Made by a program: the position numbers and the translations under genes. From contig JAWKYG010000018.1 of assembly GCA_041396585.1 (NCBI GenBank), positions 62,001-126,000 on the forward strand: DNA of 64,000 bases, read 5' to 3'. The notes beneath the pieces were generated by a model. That model saw nothing but the letters and a program-made list of their open reading frames with translations, was not told the DNA's origin and searched no databases. Each line of letters opens with the position of its first letter. Position 1 is the stretch's first letter. Of this stretch, positions 28,208 through 37,120 are shown piece after piece. This DNA comes from JAUIAI01 sp041396585 (GTDB lineage Bacteria; Pseudomonadota; Gammaproteobacteria; Burkholderiales; Burkholderiaceae_E).

Positions 28208-28780
28208 GCTGGTATCTCCATGGGTTTGGCGTTTGTGCTCCAGCATCGGTCGTCGTTGTCGTTGTATTCACGATAGGTGGATACCCGCATCCTCGACAAG
28301 GCCTTCCCATGGCCGATTGCCGCCGTTATATCGAGAATCGGTGAAAACCGAGACTCTCGATATATGCAGCGGGGGTTTGCGGCTGCTTGCCTGACTGAAA
28401 TCGGGGAAGTCGATCGTTAATCGCATGGGCGGGCCGATCGCGCAGGCGCAGGGCCGCCGGCCTCGGTGTGACAGGCTTTGGGCACATACGGCGTCAGCAT
28501 GGCCGACGTCAATGGCTGATGCGCGGCCCCGGTTCACTGCCCGGACGCTCACGATGCCGGTTGGCAACGATGCTTACAATCAGCCACGAAAGCAACCCGG
28601 TCGCGCCGCCCGTCGGGCCGTTGCCGATGGTCATCCATCGCCACATGGCTGTCATCGCGGGACCATCGATGCTACCCGGGGGGCTTGCCATCGCATGTCG
28701 CATGGTGGTGAGCATTGCCCAGTCATTGATCCTGGCGGGCGAGGTCGATAACCGCCCGATCCGAGCACGGAACCAGCCAA
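28208..28780. other. 573-base intergenic region, LuxR regulator / malonyl-CoA decarboxylase
   Basis: Divergent upstream region for two genes. Its one clear structure is the palindromic element at 28327-28364. The rest, to the matA start, is GC-rich with no recognisable gene, RNA or confident promoter. Short open frames here show no family character. Confidence 0.4.
28327..28364. other. Nested palindrome
   Basis: TATATCGAGA at 28327-28336 is matched exactly in inverse by TCTCGATATA at 28355-28364. Inside, TCGGT and ACCGA pair around GAAA, so the transcribed strand could fold into one long hairpin capped by a GAAA tetraloop. No T-tract follows, which argues against an intrinsic terminator. Candidate operator for the divergent LuxR regulator or matA, or a structured RNA leader. 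Confidence 0.6.
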
Positions 28781-30151
28781 ATGAGCCGTTCGAGTTATTT
28801 TCAAGAGTTGTTGACCTCTGTTTTCGAACGCGGCATCGCCGTGGTGCGCTCCGACCGGGATGGTCGGTCACTGGCCGAGCTGTGCGAGGCGCTGATGGCC
28901 GTGCGCGGTGAAGTGTCGAGCCAGCAACTGGCTGCGGCCGTGCTCGATCGCTTCGATGCCGCCGACGCCAGCGAGCGTCTGACGTTTTTCACGATGCTCG
29001 CCGAAGAGTTCGATGTCGATCCGCATGCCATCGCGCGGGCGGCCGGCGCCTATGCCGAGCACAACGACGAGCGCCACTATGCAAGCCTGCTGGATGCGGC
29101 CGAACCCAAGCGGCTGGCCTTGCTGCGGCGTTTGAACAGTGTCCCCGGTGCCACGGTCCGGCTGGTGCGCATGCGTGCGGAACTGTTGCCTCTGCTGCGT
29201 CAGTATCCGTCGTTCAAGCGTCTGGATCATGATTTCGAGCACTTGTTCAGCTCATGGTTCAACCGCGGATTCCTGGTCTTGCGACACATCGACTGGCGAT
29301 CCCCCGCAAACCTGCTCGAGAAGATCATCGCCTATGAGGCGGTGCATGCGATCAACGACTGGAATGATCTGCGCCGGCGCATCGAGCCCGTGGATCGCCG
29401 CTGCTTCGCGTTCTTTCACCCGGCCATGCCCGACGAGCCGCTGATCTTCGTCGAGGTGGCGCTCACGGATGGCATGGCCGACTCGATTCAGGCGGTGCTG
29501 GCCGAGGATCGCCAGCCGATCGCGCCCGAGCGCGCCAGTACCGCGGTCTTTTATTCGATCTCCAACTGCCAGGAAGGGCTGCGCGGGGTGTCGTTTGGCA
29601 ATTTCCTGATCAAACAGGTCGCGCGCGACCTGGCCGAGGAACTGCCGCAACTCAAGCAGTTCGTGACCTTGTCGCCGTTGCCGGGGCTGATCGACTGGGC
29701 CCGCTCGGCGGTCAACGAGCCGGCCAGCGATAGCGAACGCGCGGCCTTGCTGCGGCTCAACGAGATCGCCCGTTCCGGCGAGGCTGCGCCCAAGCGCCTG
29801 GCCGAGATGGCACTCGAGAATTCCGAACGCACCGCGCTGCTCGGTCAGGTGGCGCGCTATCTCTGCGACGAGAAGCGCGCCAACGGCCTGCCGTTAGACC
29901 CGGTCGCCCGCTTCCATCTGGGCAATGGCGCGATGCTGGCGCGCATCAACTGGCAGGGCGACGCCAGCGCCAAGGGCTATGCGCAATCCGCCGGAGTCAT
30001 GGTCAACTACCTGTACGAGCTGGACAAGGTGGCAAGCCGCCACGAGAGCTACCAGGCGACGATGGAGGTGGCTGCGAGCCGCGAGGTGCGCAACCTTGCC
30101 GAAGCGGCACGAAAGCTACGGCGCGCGCGCGAGGCGAGGGCGGAAGGCTGA
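28781..30151 (+). CDS. matA: Malonyl-CoA decarboxylase
   Basis: Converts malonyl-CoA to acetyl-CoA and CO2. The 456-residue protein has the all-helical N-terminal part (to about residue 120), then the catalytic acetyltransferase-like fold with the conserved HPAMPDEPLIFVEVALTDG, TAVFYSISNCQEGLRGVSFG and KQFVTLSPLPGLIDW segments and the C-terminal HLGNGAMLARINWQGD. Start ATG 28781 without a strong ribosome-binding site. Right after it come a 9-bp tandem array and a decayed CoA-transferase that may once have activated malonate for it, as in malonate use. Confidence 0.9.
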   Translation: MSRSSYFQELLTSVFERGIAVVRSDRDGRSLAELCEALMAVRGEVSSQQLAAAVLDRFDAADASERLTFFTMLAEEFDVDPHAIARAAGAYAEHNDERHYASLLDAAEPKRLALLRRLNSVPGATVRLVRMRAELLPLLRQYPSFKRLDHDFEHLFSSWFNRGFLVLRHIDWRSPANLLEKIIAYEAVHAINDWNDLRRRIEPVDRRCFAFFHPAMPDEPLIFVEVALTDGMADSIQAVLAEDRQPIAPERASTAVFYSISNCQEGLRGVSFGNFLIKQVARDLAEELPQLKQFVTLSPLPGLIDWARSAVNEPASDSERAALLRLNEIARSGEAAPKRLAEMALENSERTALLGQVARYLCDEKRANGLPLDPVARFHLGNGAMLARINWQGDASAKGYAQSAGVMVNYLYELDKVASRHESYQATMEVAASREVRNLAEAARKLRRAREARAEG

Positions 30152-30171
30152 TGCCGGCGGCCGCGGCGGGA

Positions 30172-30243
30172 GCTGCGGAGTCTGCGGAGTCTGCGATGTC
30201 TGCGATGTCTGCGATGTCTGCGATGTCTGCGATGTCTGCGATA
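30172..30243. repeat. Tandem array of a 9-bp unit, 8 copies
   Basis: Eight 9-bp units, 72 bases: two TCTGCGGAG-type copies followed by five TCTGCGATG and one ending ATA. It starts 20 bases after the matA stop. The unit is a multiple of three, so it reads as tripeptide repeats in every frame (CDV or SAM on the plus strand, IAD on the minus strand). A 33-codon frame beginning at 30151, overlapping the matA stop as TGATG, spans the array. Confidence 0.9.
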
Positions 30244-30365
30244 TTATGCTGATTCGCGGTGACCTGGAGATTACGCCTGATGCTCACCGGAACATCGACA
30301 AAAATGGAAGCGCGATATATATCGACGCTGACCAAAACAGGGCTATGCGGGCGACCTCTCGGCTA

Positions 30366-31543
30366 CACCACTGGACGGCATTCGCGTCGTCGACTGACCG
30401 GATCCTGGCCGGCCCACCTACGCAGATGCTCGGCGACCTGGGGGCCGTGTGATCAAGATCAGATGCCCGATGGTGGCGACGGCGCTGCGCTGGGCACCGC
30501 CGTTCTGGCGACGATCAGGGCCAGCCGAACCGGGAGAGCGCGTATTTCAATGCGCCAATCGCAATGGTCACCGTGAATATCGGCAGTGCCGAGGCCGAAC
30601 CTGATCCGCTCCTTGCTGTAGGCGGATGAAAAACGGTGGAAAACTTCAGAAGTTCGGCGGCCTTGCCAAGTACGGGCTGGACTACGCCTCACTGAAGAGA
30701 GCGTTTCCGCGCCGGTCTGTTGCTGGATCAACGACTCGTATACCGGCTAATGCGAAACGCCCCGAGCTATGACGTGTTGGTTAAGAGGTATGGGTGGCCT
30801 GATGTCGGTCTGTGGTGCACGCGATGGTGAACCGCAGAAGTGTGGTGTCCCGGTATCAGACCGATGTAGAGCATGTACGCAGCGGTGTCGATCTGTGCAG
30901 CGTTGCGCCACCGGGAGATTTCGGGGCAGGGCCAGGCGATCGATATCGGCATGCTCGACACGACGGTGGCGATGATGACCGTTCAGGGTCTGAACTACCT
31001 GTCCACGGGCAGGTTCCGGCCCAGCGGCAATGGCATCCGAACGCTCGCGCCCTATCAGGTGTTTCCGACCGGTGACGGCAATATCGTGACCTGCGACGGC
31101 GACATAATACCAGCGCTTCTGTCTGATCGGATCAGGCTGGACCTGCTCGAGGATCCGCGCTACGCAACAAACGGCGCGCAGCGCCGCGAACGTCGGCAGG
31201 AGCTGGTTGACGAGCTCAATCCGGTGCTACGATGAGCAAGCGCCTTCGGCGCATTGGCTGGCCGAGCTGGAGAAACCAGTCGATCTCATGCGGGCCGATC
31301 AGCAATCTGAAACAGGTGTTCGACGACCAGCAGGTACAGGCGCGCGGGATAAGCGTCTGGAAATGCCTATCCATCGTTGGGTGACAAACCGGTATCCTGA
31401 TCGCCAGCCCGATGCGCTTCTCCGGCACACCGGTGTCTATCGCCATGCGCCGCCCGCTCGGGCAACACACCGACGAGGTGCTGAACAGGTCCTCCGGGCT
31501 GGATGCCGAGGCGATTGCAGCGATGCGCAGGCCGGACGTCTGA
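30366..31543 (+). pseudogene. CaiB/BaiF family CoA-transferase, heavily decayed
   Basis: Fragments of one class III CoA-transferase appear in order but in changing frames: LDGIRVVD, RILAGPTYAQMLGDLGA-like pieces, GGLAKYGLDYASLK, GGLMSVCGARDGEPQKCGVP, then an intact run MYAAVSICAALRHREISGQG to LLEDPRYATNGAQRRE, and finally CGPISNLKQVFDDQQVQARG and LGQHTDEVLN up to about 31543. More than six frame changes, stops and lost bases occur, so it cannot make a full protein. It follows matA directly, so it may be the relic of an acyl-CoA or malonate transferase partner. Confidence 0.75.
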
Positions 31544-31570
31544 TCCGGGCCCCGGCTGCGGAGGTGGCCT

Positions 31571-32269
31571 TCAGCCGCGTCGGCGCTCGACGCGGCTGGA
31601 AGTGGCCAGGGTCAACATGGCCAGCCTGGGCCATGCCGGTGGCGAGCGGCCCAGTGCCAGCCGGGCCAGCAACAGCCCGACCAGCAGCCCGGGCAGCAAC
31701 GACAGCCCGCGGGTCAGGCCCGCGATGTCCGAGCGTGCCTGAGCCAAGTGCGGCAGCGAGAGCACCGCACCGAGCACAAATGACCAGGCGATCGTGGCAC
31801 GGGCCCGCCCGGAGGGGGATCCGGCGAACAGGATCGCCAGCGGTGGGCCGTGAATGCCGGCGATCGTGCCCATCGCCCCGGTCACCATGCCGCCGACGAG
31901 CAGATTGGGGCGGTTCAGGGCCACCTGCCGGCCACTGAGAATCGCTGCCACTCCGATCAGGATGATTGCGCCCAGCGCCGGAGCGAGCAGTGTCCTGGGC
32001 AGCAGCGCGAGCAGCCAGGCGCCAAGGGCGCTACCGGCCAGCAGGCCGGGCAACAGCCCCAGCAGATCGGGCCGGCTGACCTCCTGACGGCCTTGGATGG
32101 CCATGATCACGGCCACGCTCAGCAAGGCGATCATCGCCGGACCGGGCACCAGACTGAGATCGATCAGGGCCAGCAGCGGCACCACGATCATGGCAAAGCC
32201 CAGGCCTGCCGCCCCCTGCACGAAGGCGCCGACGATCACCACGAGGTTCGCCAGCAGGGTGGCGCTCAT
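31571..32269 (-). CDS. TauE/SafE family membrane exporter
   Basis: A 232-residue integral membrane protein with about seven or eight hydrophobic segments, beginning MSATLLANLVVIVGAFVQGAAG; the GAAGLGFAMIVVPLL and the second-half GAMGTIAGIHGPPLAILF are the paired TauE/SafE signatures. Family members export sulfite, sulfoacetate or other small anions; the substrate here is unknown. The start ATG overlaps the rarD stop by four bases, so the two minus-strand genes form an operon. Confidence 0.83.
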   Translation of the reverse strand: MSATLLANLVVIVGAFVQGAAGLGFAMIVVPLLALIDLSLVPGPAMIALLSVAVIMAIQGRQEVSRPDLLGLLPGLLAGSALGAWLLALLPRTLLAPALGAIILIGVAAILSGRQVALNRPNLLVGGMVTGAMGTIAGIHGPPLAILFAGSPSGRARATIAWSFVLGAVLSLPHLAQARSDIAGLTRGLSLLPGLLVGLLLARLALGRSPPAWPRLAMLTLATSSRVERRRG

Positions 32270-33156
32270 GCGCCGGCCGAGGCCAGGTTTACGCTGCGCC
32301 AGCCCCGCAGTGCGCCGGCCGAGAACAAGGCCACCGCCAGCAGCGTGCTCGAAAAGGCGATCGCGCGCGCCAGATCAACCGGCTCGTCGTAGACGAACAC
32401 CGCGATCAGCAGATGGCCCGAAGGGGCCAGGTACTGCATGAAACCGAGTGTCCCGAGCTCGATGCGCTTGGCGGCATAGACAACGGCCAGCAGCGGCACG
32501 ATGGTGAGTGCGCCGGCCGAGATCAACCACGCCCAATCGGCGCTAGAGAGCTGCGCGGGCGCCGTGCCGTTCTCGCTCAGCCAGGCCAGGGCGAATGGGG
32601 CGATCAACGCGGTCTCGAAAAACAGCCCGCCACCCGAATCCAGCTTCGAGCGCTTGCGGATCAGGCTGTAAAAGCCGAAGCTGCCGGCCAGGGTCAGTGA
32701 CAGCACGGGCACCATGCCGGCAACCACGAACGTGGTCAGCATGCCCGTTGTCGCGACCACGATCGCGGCGCCGCGCCAGAAATCGGGCCGCTCGCGCAGG
32801 AAGATCACGCCCAGCATCGCGGTCACGACCGGGTTCAGGAAATAACCCAGGCTGGCCTCGAGAATGCGGTTGGACGATACCGCGTAGATGAAGATGAACC
32901 AGTTCGTCGAGATGAACAGGGTGGCCAGTGCCACCTGGGCCAGCACCTTGAGGTCTGCGAAGTCCCAGGCGGCCTGGCGCAGGCGGCGCGTCCAGAGCAT
33001 GCCGATCAGCAGCAGCACGCAGGACCAGACCACCCGATGCGCCATGACCTCGGCGGCCGGCAGATGCGCCAGCTGCTTGTAAAACAATGGATAGACGGCC
33101 CAGGTGCCAAATGCCAGCATAGACGCTGCCAGGCCCTGGCGCGATTCCGGATGCAT
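32266..33156 (-). CDS. rarD: EamA-family transporter RarD
   Basis: Ten-helix drug/metabolite transporter superfamily permease of 296 residues. The start at ATG 33156 (MHPESRQGLAASMLAFGTWA) matches RarD N-termini; the frame extends upstream without similarity. Conserved RarD features are FGTWAVYPLFYKQLAHLPA, the EVMAHRVVWSCVLL segment, LGYFLNPVVTAMLGVIFL and GFMQYLAPSGHLLIAVFVYDE. The substrate is not established. It is divergent from livK across 169 bases and overlaps the TauE-type gene. Confidence 0.87.
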   Translation of the reverse strand: MHPESRQGLAASMLAFGTWAVYPLFYKQLAHLPAAEVMAHRVVWSCVLLLIGMLWTRRLRQAAWDFADLKVLAQVALATLFISTNWFIFIYAVSSNRILEASLGYFLNPVVTAMLGVIFLRERPDFWRGAAIVVATTGMLTTFVVAGMVPVLSLTLAGSFGFYSLIRKRSKLDSGGGLFFETALIAPFALAWLSENGTAPAQLSSADWAWLISAGALTIVPLLAVVYAAKRIELGTLGFMQYLAPSGHLLIAVFVYDEPVDLARAIAFSSTLLAVALFSAGALRGWRSVNLASAGA

Positions 33157-33325
33157 GAAAGGTCCGTGAGGGAGCCGGGCGTGGCCGGCCGGACGCAGGG
33201 GCCATGTACCGACCCCAGGTGGCATAATTGTCGCATGGTCCGTTCCGGTACCGTTGCGGCTGCCCTCGGGGCGAAGCGCGGCCGGGCCGGCATCAAAAGT
33301 CTACCTATCAGGTGAGGAGCAACAG

Positions 33326-34504
33326 ATGAAGAAACTCGCATTGGCCGCCGCGCTCGCAATGGTTGCGGGCGCCGCTGGCGCGCAGGTCAAGGTCGGCGTG
33401 ATCCTCGGGTTCACCGGCCCGCTGGAATCGATCACCCCGGGAATGGCCGCTTCGGCCGAGCTGGCCTTTAAGGAAGCGTCGGATTCCGGCGCCTTGCTCG
33501 GCGGCCAGAAAGTGGTGCCGGTACGTGCCGATTCCACCTGCATCGATGCAGCCGCGGCTACCGCCGCCGCCGAGCGTCTGATCACCTCGGACAAGGTCGC
33601 CGCGATCATGGGCGCAGACTGCTCCGGCGTGACCACCGCGATCGCCAACAATGTCGCGGTGCCCAATGGTGTCACCATGGTTTCGCCGTCGGCCACCTCG
33701 CCGGCCCTGACCACAATCGACGACAAGGGTTTCTTCTTCCGTACCGCGCCGTCTGACGCCCGCCAGGGCGAGGTGCTGGCCAATATCGTGAAGGGCCGCG
33801 GCATCAGCAATGTCGCAGTCACTTACACGAACAATGACTACGGCAAGGGCTTGTCCGAGTCGTTCAAGTCGGCCTTCGAGAAGATCGGCGGCAAGATCGC
33901 GATGACGGCAGCGCATGAAGACGGCAAGGCCGACTACTCGGCCGAGGTCGGCGCGTTGGCCGCCTCCGGCGCCAAGGCGCTGGCCGTGTTCGGCTATATC
34001 GACCAGGGTGGCAAGGGCGTGATCCAGGGATCGCTCGACGCCGGCGCTTTCGACAAGTTCATCGTCGCCGACGGCATGGTCGGGCAATCGATCGTCGATG
34101 CGATCGGCAAGGACCTCAACGGCACCTTCGGCACGCTGCCGGGCAGCGATTCGGACGGCGCCAAGAAGTTCACCGAGATGGCCAAGGCGGCCGGCATCGA
34201 TCCGAGCGGCCCGTATCGTGGCGAGTCCTATGATGCCGCCGCCTTGATCGTGTTGGCGATGCAGGCGGCCGGCTCGGCCGATCGTGCGGCCATTCAAAGC
34301 AAGATCATGAGCGTGGCCAATGCCCCGGGCGTGAAGATCCTGCCGGGCGAACTCGCCAAGGGCCTGAAGATCCTGGCCGAAGGCGGTGAGATCAATTACG
34401 AAGGCGCCACGGCGGTCGAACTGACCGCGGTTGGCGAGGCCGCCGGTTCCTACAAAGAACTCGAAGTCAAGGACGGCGGCTTCAAGACGATCAAGATTCA
34501 CTGA
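33326..34504 (+). CDS. livK: Branched-chain-amino-acid-type ABC binding protein
   Basis: Periplasmic substrate-binding protein of the hydrophobic amino acid transporter family. Start ATG 33326 follows ggtgaggagc. The signal peptide MKKLALAAALAMVAGAAGA ends before QVKVGVILGFTGPLESITPG. Two lobes follow (LITSDKVAAIMGADCSG; NVAVTYTNNDYGKGLSESFK). 392 residues, intact. Downstream enzymes suggest that the ligand may be an amino-acid derivative rather than leucine itself. A hairpin at 34513-34542 separates it from livG. Confidence 0.9.
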   Translation: MKKLALAAALAMVAGAAGAQVKVGVILGFTGPLESITPGMAASAELAFKEASDSGALLGGQKVVPVRADSTCIDAAAATAAAERLITSDKVAAIMGADCSGVTTAIANNVAVPNGVTMVSPSATSPALTTIDDKGFFFRTAPSDARQGEVLANIVKGRGISNVAVTYTNNDYGKGLSESFKSAFEKIGGKIAMTAAHEDGKADYSAEVGALAASGAKALAVFGYIDQGGKGVIQGSLDAGAFDKFIVADGMVGQSIVDAIGKDLNGTFGTLPGSDSDGAKKFTEMAKAAGIDPSGPYRGESYDAAALIVLAMQAAGSADRAAIQSKIMSVANAPGVKILPGELAKGLKILAEGGEINYEGATAVELTAVGEAAGSYKELEVKDGGFKTIKIH

Positions 34505-34512
34505 TCGTTCGC

Positions 34513-34542
34513 GGCGATTCGCGCCGTTGGGCGCGGATCGCC
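34513..34542 (+). other. Hairpin between livK and livG
   Basis: GGCGATTCGCGCC pairs with GGCGCGGATCGCC around GTTG, a 13-pair stem with one mismatch, ten bases after the livK stop. It lacks a T-tract. Stems in this position often protect the binding-protein mRNA so that it accumulates above the permease mRNA. Confidence 0.5.
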
Positions 34543-34615
34543 GATCCCAGACGGGCAACGTCGCCGGCAGCATCCGGCGGGGCTGCTCTCGTGACCTGCA
34601 CAGGGGGCCGAGCGC

Positions 34616-35380
34616 GTGATCCGCGTCGAAAACCTGGTCAAGCGATTCGGTGGCGTGGCGGCCGTCGATGATGCGACCCTCGAGATCGAGACCGGTTCCA
34701 TCACGGGTCTGATCGGTCCCAATGGTGCCGGCAAGACCACCTTGTTCAATGTGATTGCCGGGGCCTTCCCGCCAACCTCGGGGCGCGTGTTGCTCGGTGG
34801 CACCGACATCACGGGGCTGGCGCCGCACGAGCTCTTCCATCGCGGGTTGTTGCGTACCTTCCAGATTGCCCACGAGTTCGGCACGCTCACCGTGCGCGAC
34901 AACCTGATGGTGGTGGGTGCCCAGCAGGCGGGCGAACGGCTGGTCAAGGCCTGGTTCAAGCCCGGGCTGGTGCGCCAGCAGGAGCGCGAACTGCGCCGCA
35001 AGGCCGATGAGATCATCGAGTTCCTGAACCTTGGCCATGTCGCGGGCGAACTGGCCGGCAATTTGTCGGGCGGCCAGAAGAAGCTGCTCGAGCTCGGCCG
35101 CACGATGATGGTCGATGCCAAGATCGTGTTCCTCGATGAAGTGGGGGCGGGAGTCAACCGCACCTTGCTCAACACCATCGGAGATGCGATCGTGCGTCTG
35201 AACCGTGAGCGGGGTTACCTTCTGCATGATCGAGCACGACATGGATTTCATTTCCCGGCTCTGCAATCCGGTCATCGTGATGGCCGAGGGCAAGGTCTGA
35301 CACAGGGCACGGCGGCCGAGGTGAAGGCTGATGAACGCGTGATCGAGGCCTATCTGGGCACCGGTCTGAAAAACAAATGA
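34616..35380 (+). CDS. livG: ABC transporter ATPase LivG, two compensating frameshifts
   Basis: Starts with GTG 34616 (MIRVENLVKRFGGVAAVDDA). Walker A is GPNGAGKTTLFN, the signature is LSGGQKKLLELGR and Walker B is IVFLDEVGAGVN. Between about 35218 and 35298 the frame is shifted: the expected FCMIEHDMDFISRLCNPVIV lies in another frame, and a missing C in the stretch aaggtctgacac restores the original frame before TQGTAAEVKADERV. Because the frame returns and the stop overlaps livF as ATGA, the gene is probably intact in the organism. Confidence 0.85.
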   Translation: MIRVENLVKRFGGVAAVDDATLEIETGSITGLIGPNGAGKTTLFNVIAGAFPPTSGRVLLGGTDITGLAPHELFHRGLLRTFQIAHEFGTLTVRDNLMVVGAQQAGERLVKAWFKPGLVRQQERELRRKADEIIEFLNLGHVAGELAGNLSGGQKKLLELGRTMMVDAKIVFLDEVGAGVNRTLLNTIGDAIVRLNRERGYLLHDRARHGFHFPALQSGHRDGRGQGLTQGTAAEVKADERVIEAYLGTGLKNK

Positions 35381-36081
35381 GTTACCTCTCGGGCCAGGAC
35401 ATGACCGGTGGCTACGGTGCCACCGATATCCTGCATGGCTGCACGATCGCGGTGGACCGCGGCGAGATCGCGGTCATCGTCGGCCCCAACGGGGCGGGCA
35501 AGTCCACGGCGATGAAGGCGGTGTTCGGTATGCTGCCCTTGCGCGGCGGTTCGGTCACGCTCGATGGCCGCGACATCACCGGGCTGTCGCCCCAGCAGCG
35601 GGTTCAGGCGGGCATGGCCTTCGTGCCGCAAACCCACAATGTGTTCGCCACGATGACCGTCGAGGAGAACCTCGAGATGGGCGCCTTTCTGCGCCGCGAT
35701 GACATCTCCGAGACGATGGAGCAGGTCTACGGCCTGTTTCCGGTGCTGCGCGAGAAGCGGCGCCAGGCGGCCGGTGAGCTCTCCGGGGGCCAGCGTCAGC
35801 AGGTGGCGGTCGGTCGCGCCCTGATGACCAAACCCACGGTGCTGATGCTCGACGAGCCCACCGCCGGCGTCTCGCCGATCGTCATGGATGAGCTGTTCGA
35901 TCGCATCCTGGAAGTGGCCCGTACCGGGATCGCCATCCTGATGGTCGAGCAAAATGCGCGTCAGGCGCTGAACATCGCGGACAGAGGCTATGTGCTCGTG
36001 ATGGGCGAAAACCGGTATACGGACACCGGAGCGGCCCTGCTGGCCAATCCCGAGGTCCGCCGTTCATTCCTGGGAGGTTAG
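35377..36081 (+). CDS. livF: ABC transporter ATPase LivF
   Basis: Second ATPase of the HAAT-type transporter; 234 residues. Walker A is GPNGAGKSTAMK, signature LSGGQRQQVAVGR, Walker B VLMLDEPTAGVSP, then the H-loop equivalent IAILMVEQNARQAL typical of LivF. Starts at ATG 35377, overlapping the livG stop by four bases. A strong ribosome-binding site for livH (gggaggttag) sits across its end. Confidence 0.93.
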   Translation: MSYLSGQDMTGGYGATDILHGCTIAVDRGEIAVIVGPNGAGKSTAMKAVFGMLPLRGGSVTLDGRDITGLSPQQRVQAGMAFVPQTHNVFATMTVEENLEMGAFLRRDDISETMEQVYGLFPVLREKRRQAAGELSGGQRQQVAVGRALMTKPTVLMLDEPTAGVSPIVMDELFDRILEVARTGIAILMVEQNARQALNIADRGYVLVMGENRYTDTGAALLANPEVRRSFLGG

Positions 36082-36086
36082 TTGCT

Positions 36087-37120
36087 ATGACGGATTGGAT
36101 ACGGTGGTGACCGATATCGCCAATGCCTTCGTGCTGCTGGCCAATTTCGTGCTTGTGCCGGCGCTCGCCTATGGCTCGCAGCTGGCGCTCGGCGCGCTGG
36201 GCGTGACCCTGGTCTTCGGCATTCTTCGCTTCGCCAACTTCGCCCATGGCGATCTGATGGCCTTCGGCACGATGGTCACGATCCTGGTCACCTGGTGGTT
36301 GCAGTCGATGGGTGTTTCCTTCGGCAGCCTGCCCACAGCATTGCTGGCCCTGCCGGTGGGAATCCTGGCGGCGGTGTTGGTCTCGCTGTTCTTCGACCGG
36401 GCCGTCTACCGTTTCTATCGCCGCCGCAAGAGCGTTCCGGTGATCTTCGTGATCGCCTCGGTGGGCGTGATGTTCGTGCTCAACGGCATCGTGCGCATCA
36501 TCATCGGCCCGGATGATCAGTCGTTCGCCGATGGCTCGCGCTTCCTGATCACCGCGCGCGAGTTCAAGCGTTGGAGCGGGCTGGATGAAGGCCTGGCAAT
36601 CCGCACGACGCAGGCGCTGACCGTGGCGATGGCCGTGGTCGTCGTGCTCGCGCTGTTCTGGTTTCTGCAGCGGACCCGCATGGGTAAAGCGATGCGCGCC
36701 TACTCCGACAACGAGGATCTGGCGTTGCTGTCGGGCGTGGATCCCGCGCGCGTGGTGATGATCACCTGGATCATCGCCGGGGCGCTGGCCACGATCGCCG
36801 GGGTGCTCTACGGGCTGGACAAGAGCTTCAAGCCATTCACATATTTCCAGTTGCTGCTGCCGATCTTCGCGGCCGCCATCGTGGGCGGGATCGGTCAGCC
36901 GCTGGGCGCGATCCTGGGCGGTTATGTGGTGGCGTTCTCAGAGGTCATGATCACCTATGCCTATAAGAAGTTCCTCGGCTATCTCGGGCCCGAGGGCTGG
37001 CAGCCCGATGGTCTGATTCAGCTTCTGTCCACCGACTACAAGTTCGCGGTGTCATTCATCATCCTCGTGCTGGTGCTGCTGATCCGGCCCACGGGAATTC
37101 TCAGGGGGCGCGTGTTATGA
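36087..37120 (+). CDS. livH: ABC transporter permease LivH, start region disturbed
   Basis: Inner-membrane permease of about 340 residues, with LivH signatures ALGVTLVFGILRFANFAHGD and AAIVGGIGQPLGAILGGYVV. The frame free of stops begins at TTG 36095, but the ATG at 36087 follows gggaggttag at ideal spacing and reads MTDWI before hitting a stop; one small indel near 36098 would join it to DTVVTDIANAFVLL. I therefore take 36087 as the biological start. It ends overlapping livM by four bases. Confidence 0.85.

Noticed and set aside
28425..28911. Short plus-strand frames before matA
   Set aside because: They have no motifs and overlap the matA start; composition is that of non-coding GC-rich DNA.
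33308..35293. 661-codon open frame on the minus strand opposite livK and livG
   Set aside because: It mirrors intact, recognisable genes on the other strand and has no family character; long antisense frames are common in GC-rich DNA.
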